From the NCBI GenBank assembly GCA_003486785.1, contig DNFZ01000230.1, forward strand, positions 1 through 5,479: a stretch of DNA of 5,479 nt, read 5' to 3'. Position 1 is the stretch's first letter. Every line of letters starts with the position of its first letter. This DNA is from Clostridiales bacterium. Lineage in GTDB: Bacteria; Bacillota; Clostridia; Christensenellales; CAG-138. The notes below the pieces were generated by a model, which was not told the DNA's origin, made no database searches, and saw only the letters and a program-made list of their open reading frames with translations. The translations under genes were made by a program, and so were the position numbers. Shown here piece by piece: positions 5,274-5,479 of this stretch.

Positions 5274-5479
5274 ATGGAGGACAATCGGCGCCAGCCGAGC
5301 CAATCAAATCATGAATCGGATTTTTCGGAAGTGATTCTTGAGCCGATTCAAGATCTCGGTCTGCCGAAGAAAAGCGCCAACGGGAACTCGCTCTCACGCA
5401 AACGCAAAAAGCGAAAGCAGCAACAGCGCATCATCATCATACTCGGTGTTGTTTTTACGCTATTGCTTTCATTTTTCAT
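5274..5479 (+). CDS. N-terminus of an unidentified single-pass membrane protein (cut by window end)
   Basis: Sixty-eight codons are visible before the window ends. Residues 1-40 are polar and probably disordered (MEDNRRQPSQ at the start, ILEPIQDLGLPKK at 21-33). A strongly basic run SRKRKKRKQQQR at 41-52 follows, then a hydrophobic segment IIIILGVVFTLLLSFF at 53-68. By the positive-inside rule this looks like a signal anchor with a short cytoplasmic N-terminus and the bulk of the protein outside. Such a layout is common in LytR-CpsA-Psr proteins, division proteins, penicillin-binding proteins and other envelope factors of Gram-positive bacteria, but nothing visible picks one. It is divergent from recX. 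Codon use resembles the right block. Confidence 0.8.
   Translation, partial: MEDNRRQPSQSNHESDFSEVILEPIQDLGLPKKSANGNSLSRKRKKRKQQQRIIIILGVVFTLLLSFF

Noticed and set aside
5040..5303. 87-aa - strand frame in the recX upstream region
   Set aside because: It crosses the ideal Shine-Dalgarno and start of the + strand membrane gene, has no good ribosome site, and its composition does not look protein-like.

Overview
This 5.5-kb window carries parts of two compositionally different genomic blocks that meet inside a single open reading frame. The left block (about 1-1240) is very GC-rich and strongly prefers C or G at third codon positions. It holds a complete CooC/AcsF-type nickel-insertion ATPase gene and the first half of acsE, the methyltetrahydrofolate:corrinoid/iron-sulfur protein methyltransferase. 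Both belong to the Wood-Ljungdahl (reductive acetyl-CoA) pathway, so this block comes from an anaerobe using that pathway, possibly a high-GC actinobacterial or Chloroflexi-like lineage (inference from composition only).

The right block (about 1240-5479) has moderate GC and more relaxed codon use. It holds, on the + strand, the C-terminal half of an imidazolonepropionase-like amidohydrolase and a complete alanine racemase gene (alr). A strong 14-bp-stem bidirectional terminator follows. On the - strand, read right to left, are recX and nnr (bifunctional NAD(P)HX epimerase/dehydratase), which overlap by 4 nt. After a 261-bp divergent intergenic region, the + strand carries the start of an unidentified single-pass membrane protein cut by the window end. 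This gene set fits a moderately GC-rich Clostridia-like Firmicute (inference).

The main point of the window is the junction. The ORF at 819-1805 begins as a textbook AcsE, with the expected D75 and N96, and switches around codons 138-147 to an amidohydrolase from just before its fifth barrel strand. Neither half is complete. AcsE lacks its second catalytic half, and the amidohydrolase lacks its first metal-binding half. Codon use changes at the same place: by hand count about 10 of 140 codons end in A/T before it and about 47 of 181 after it. The most economical reading is a chimeric metagenome contig, or a recent recombination scar, joined through a short shared block coding for a MEALLP-like peptide. 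It should not be annotated as a new bifunctional enzyme unless reads span it. The remaining genes are ordinary housekeeping functions: cell-wall D-alanine supply, metabolite repair and RecA modulation. I see no mobile element, CRISPR array, tRNA or rRNA.
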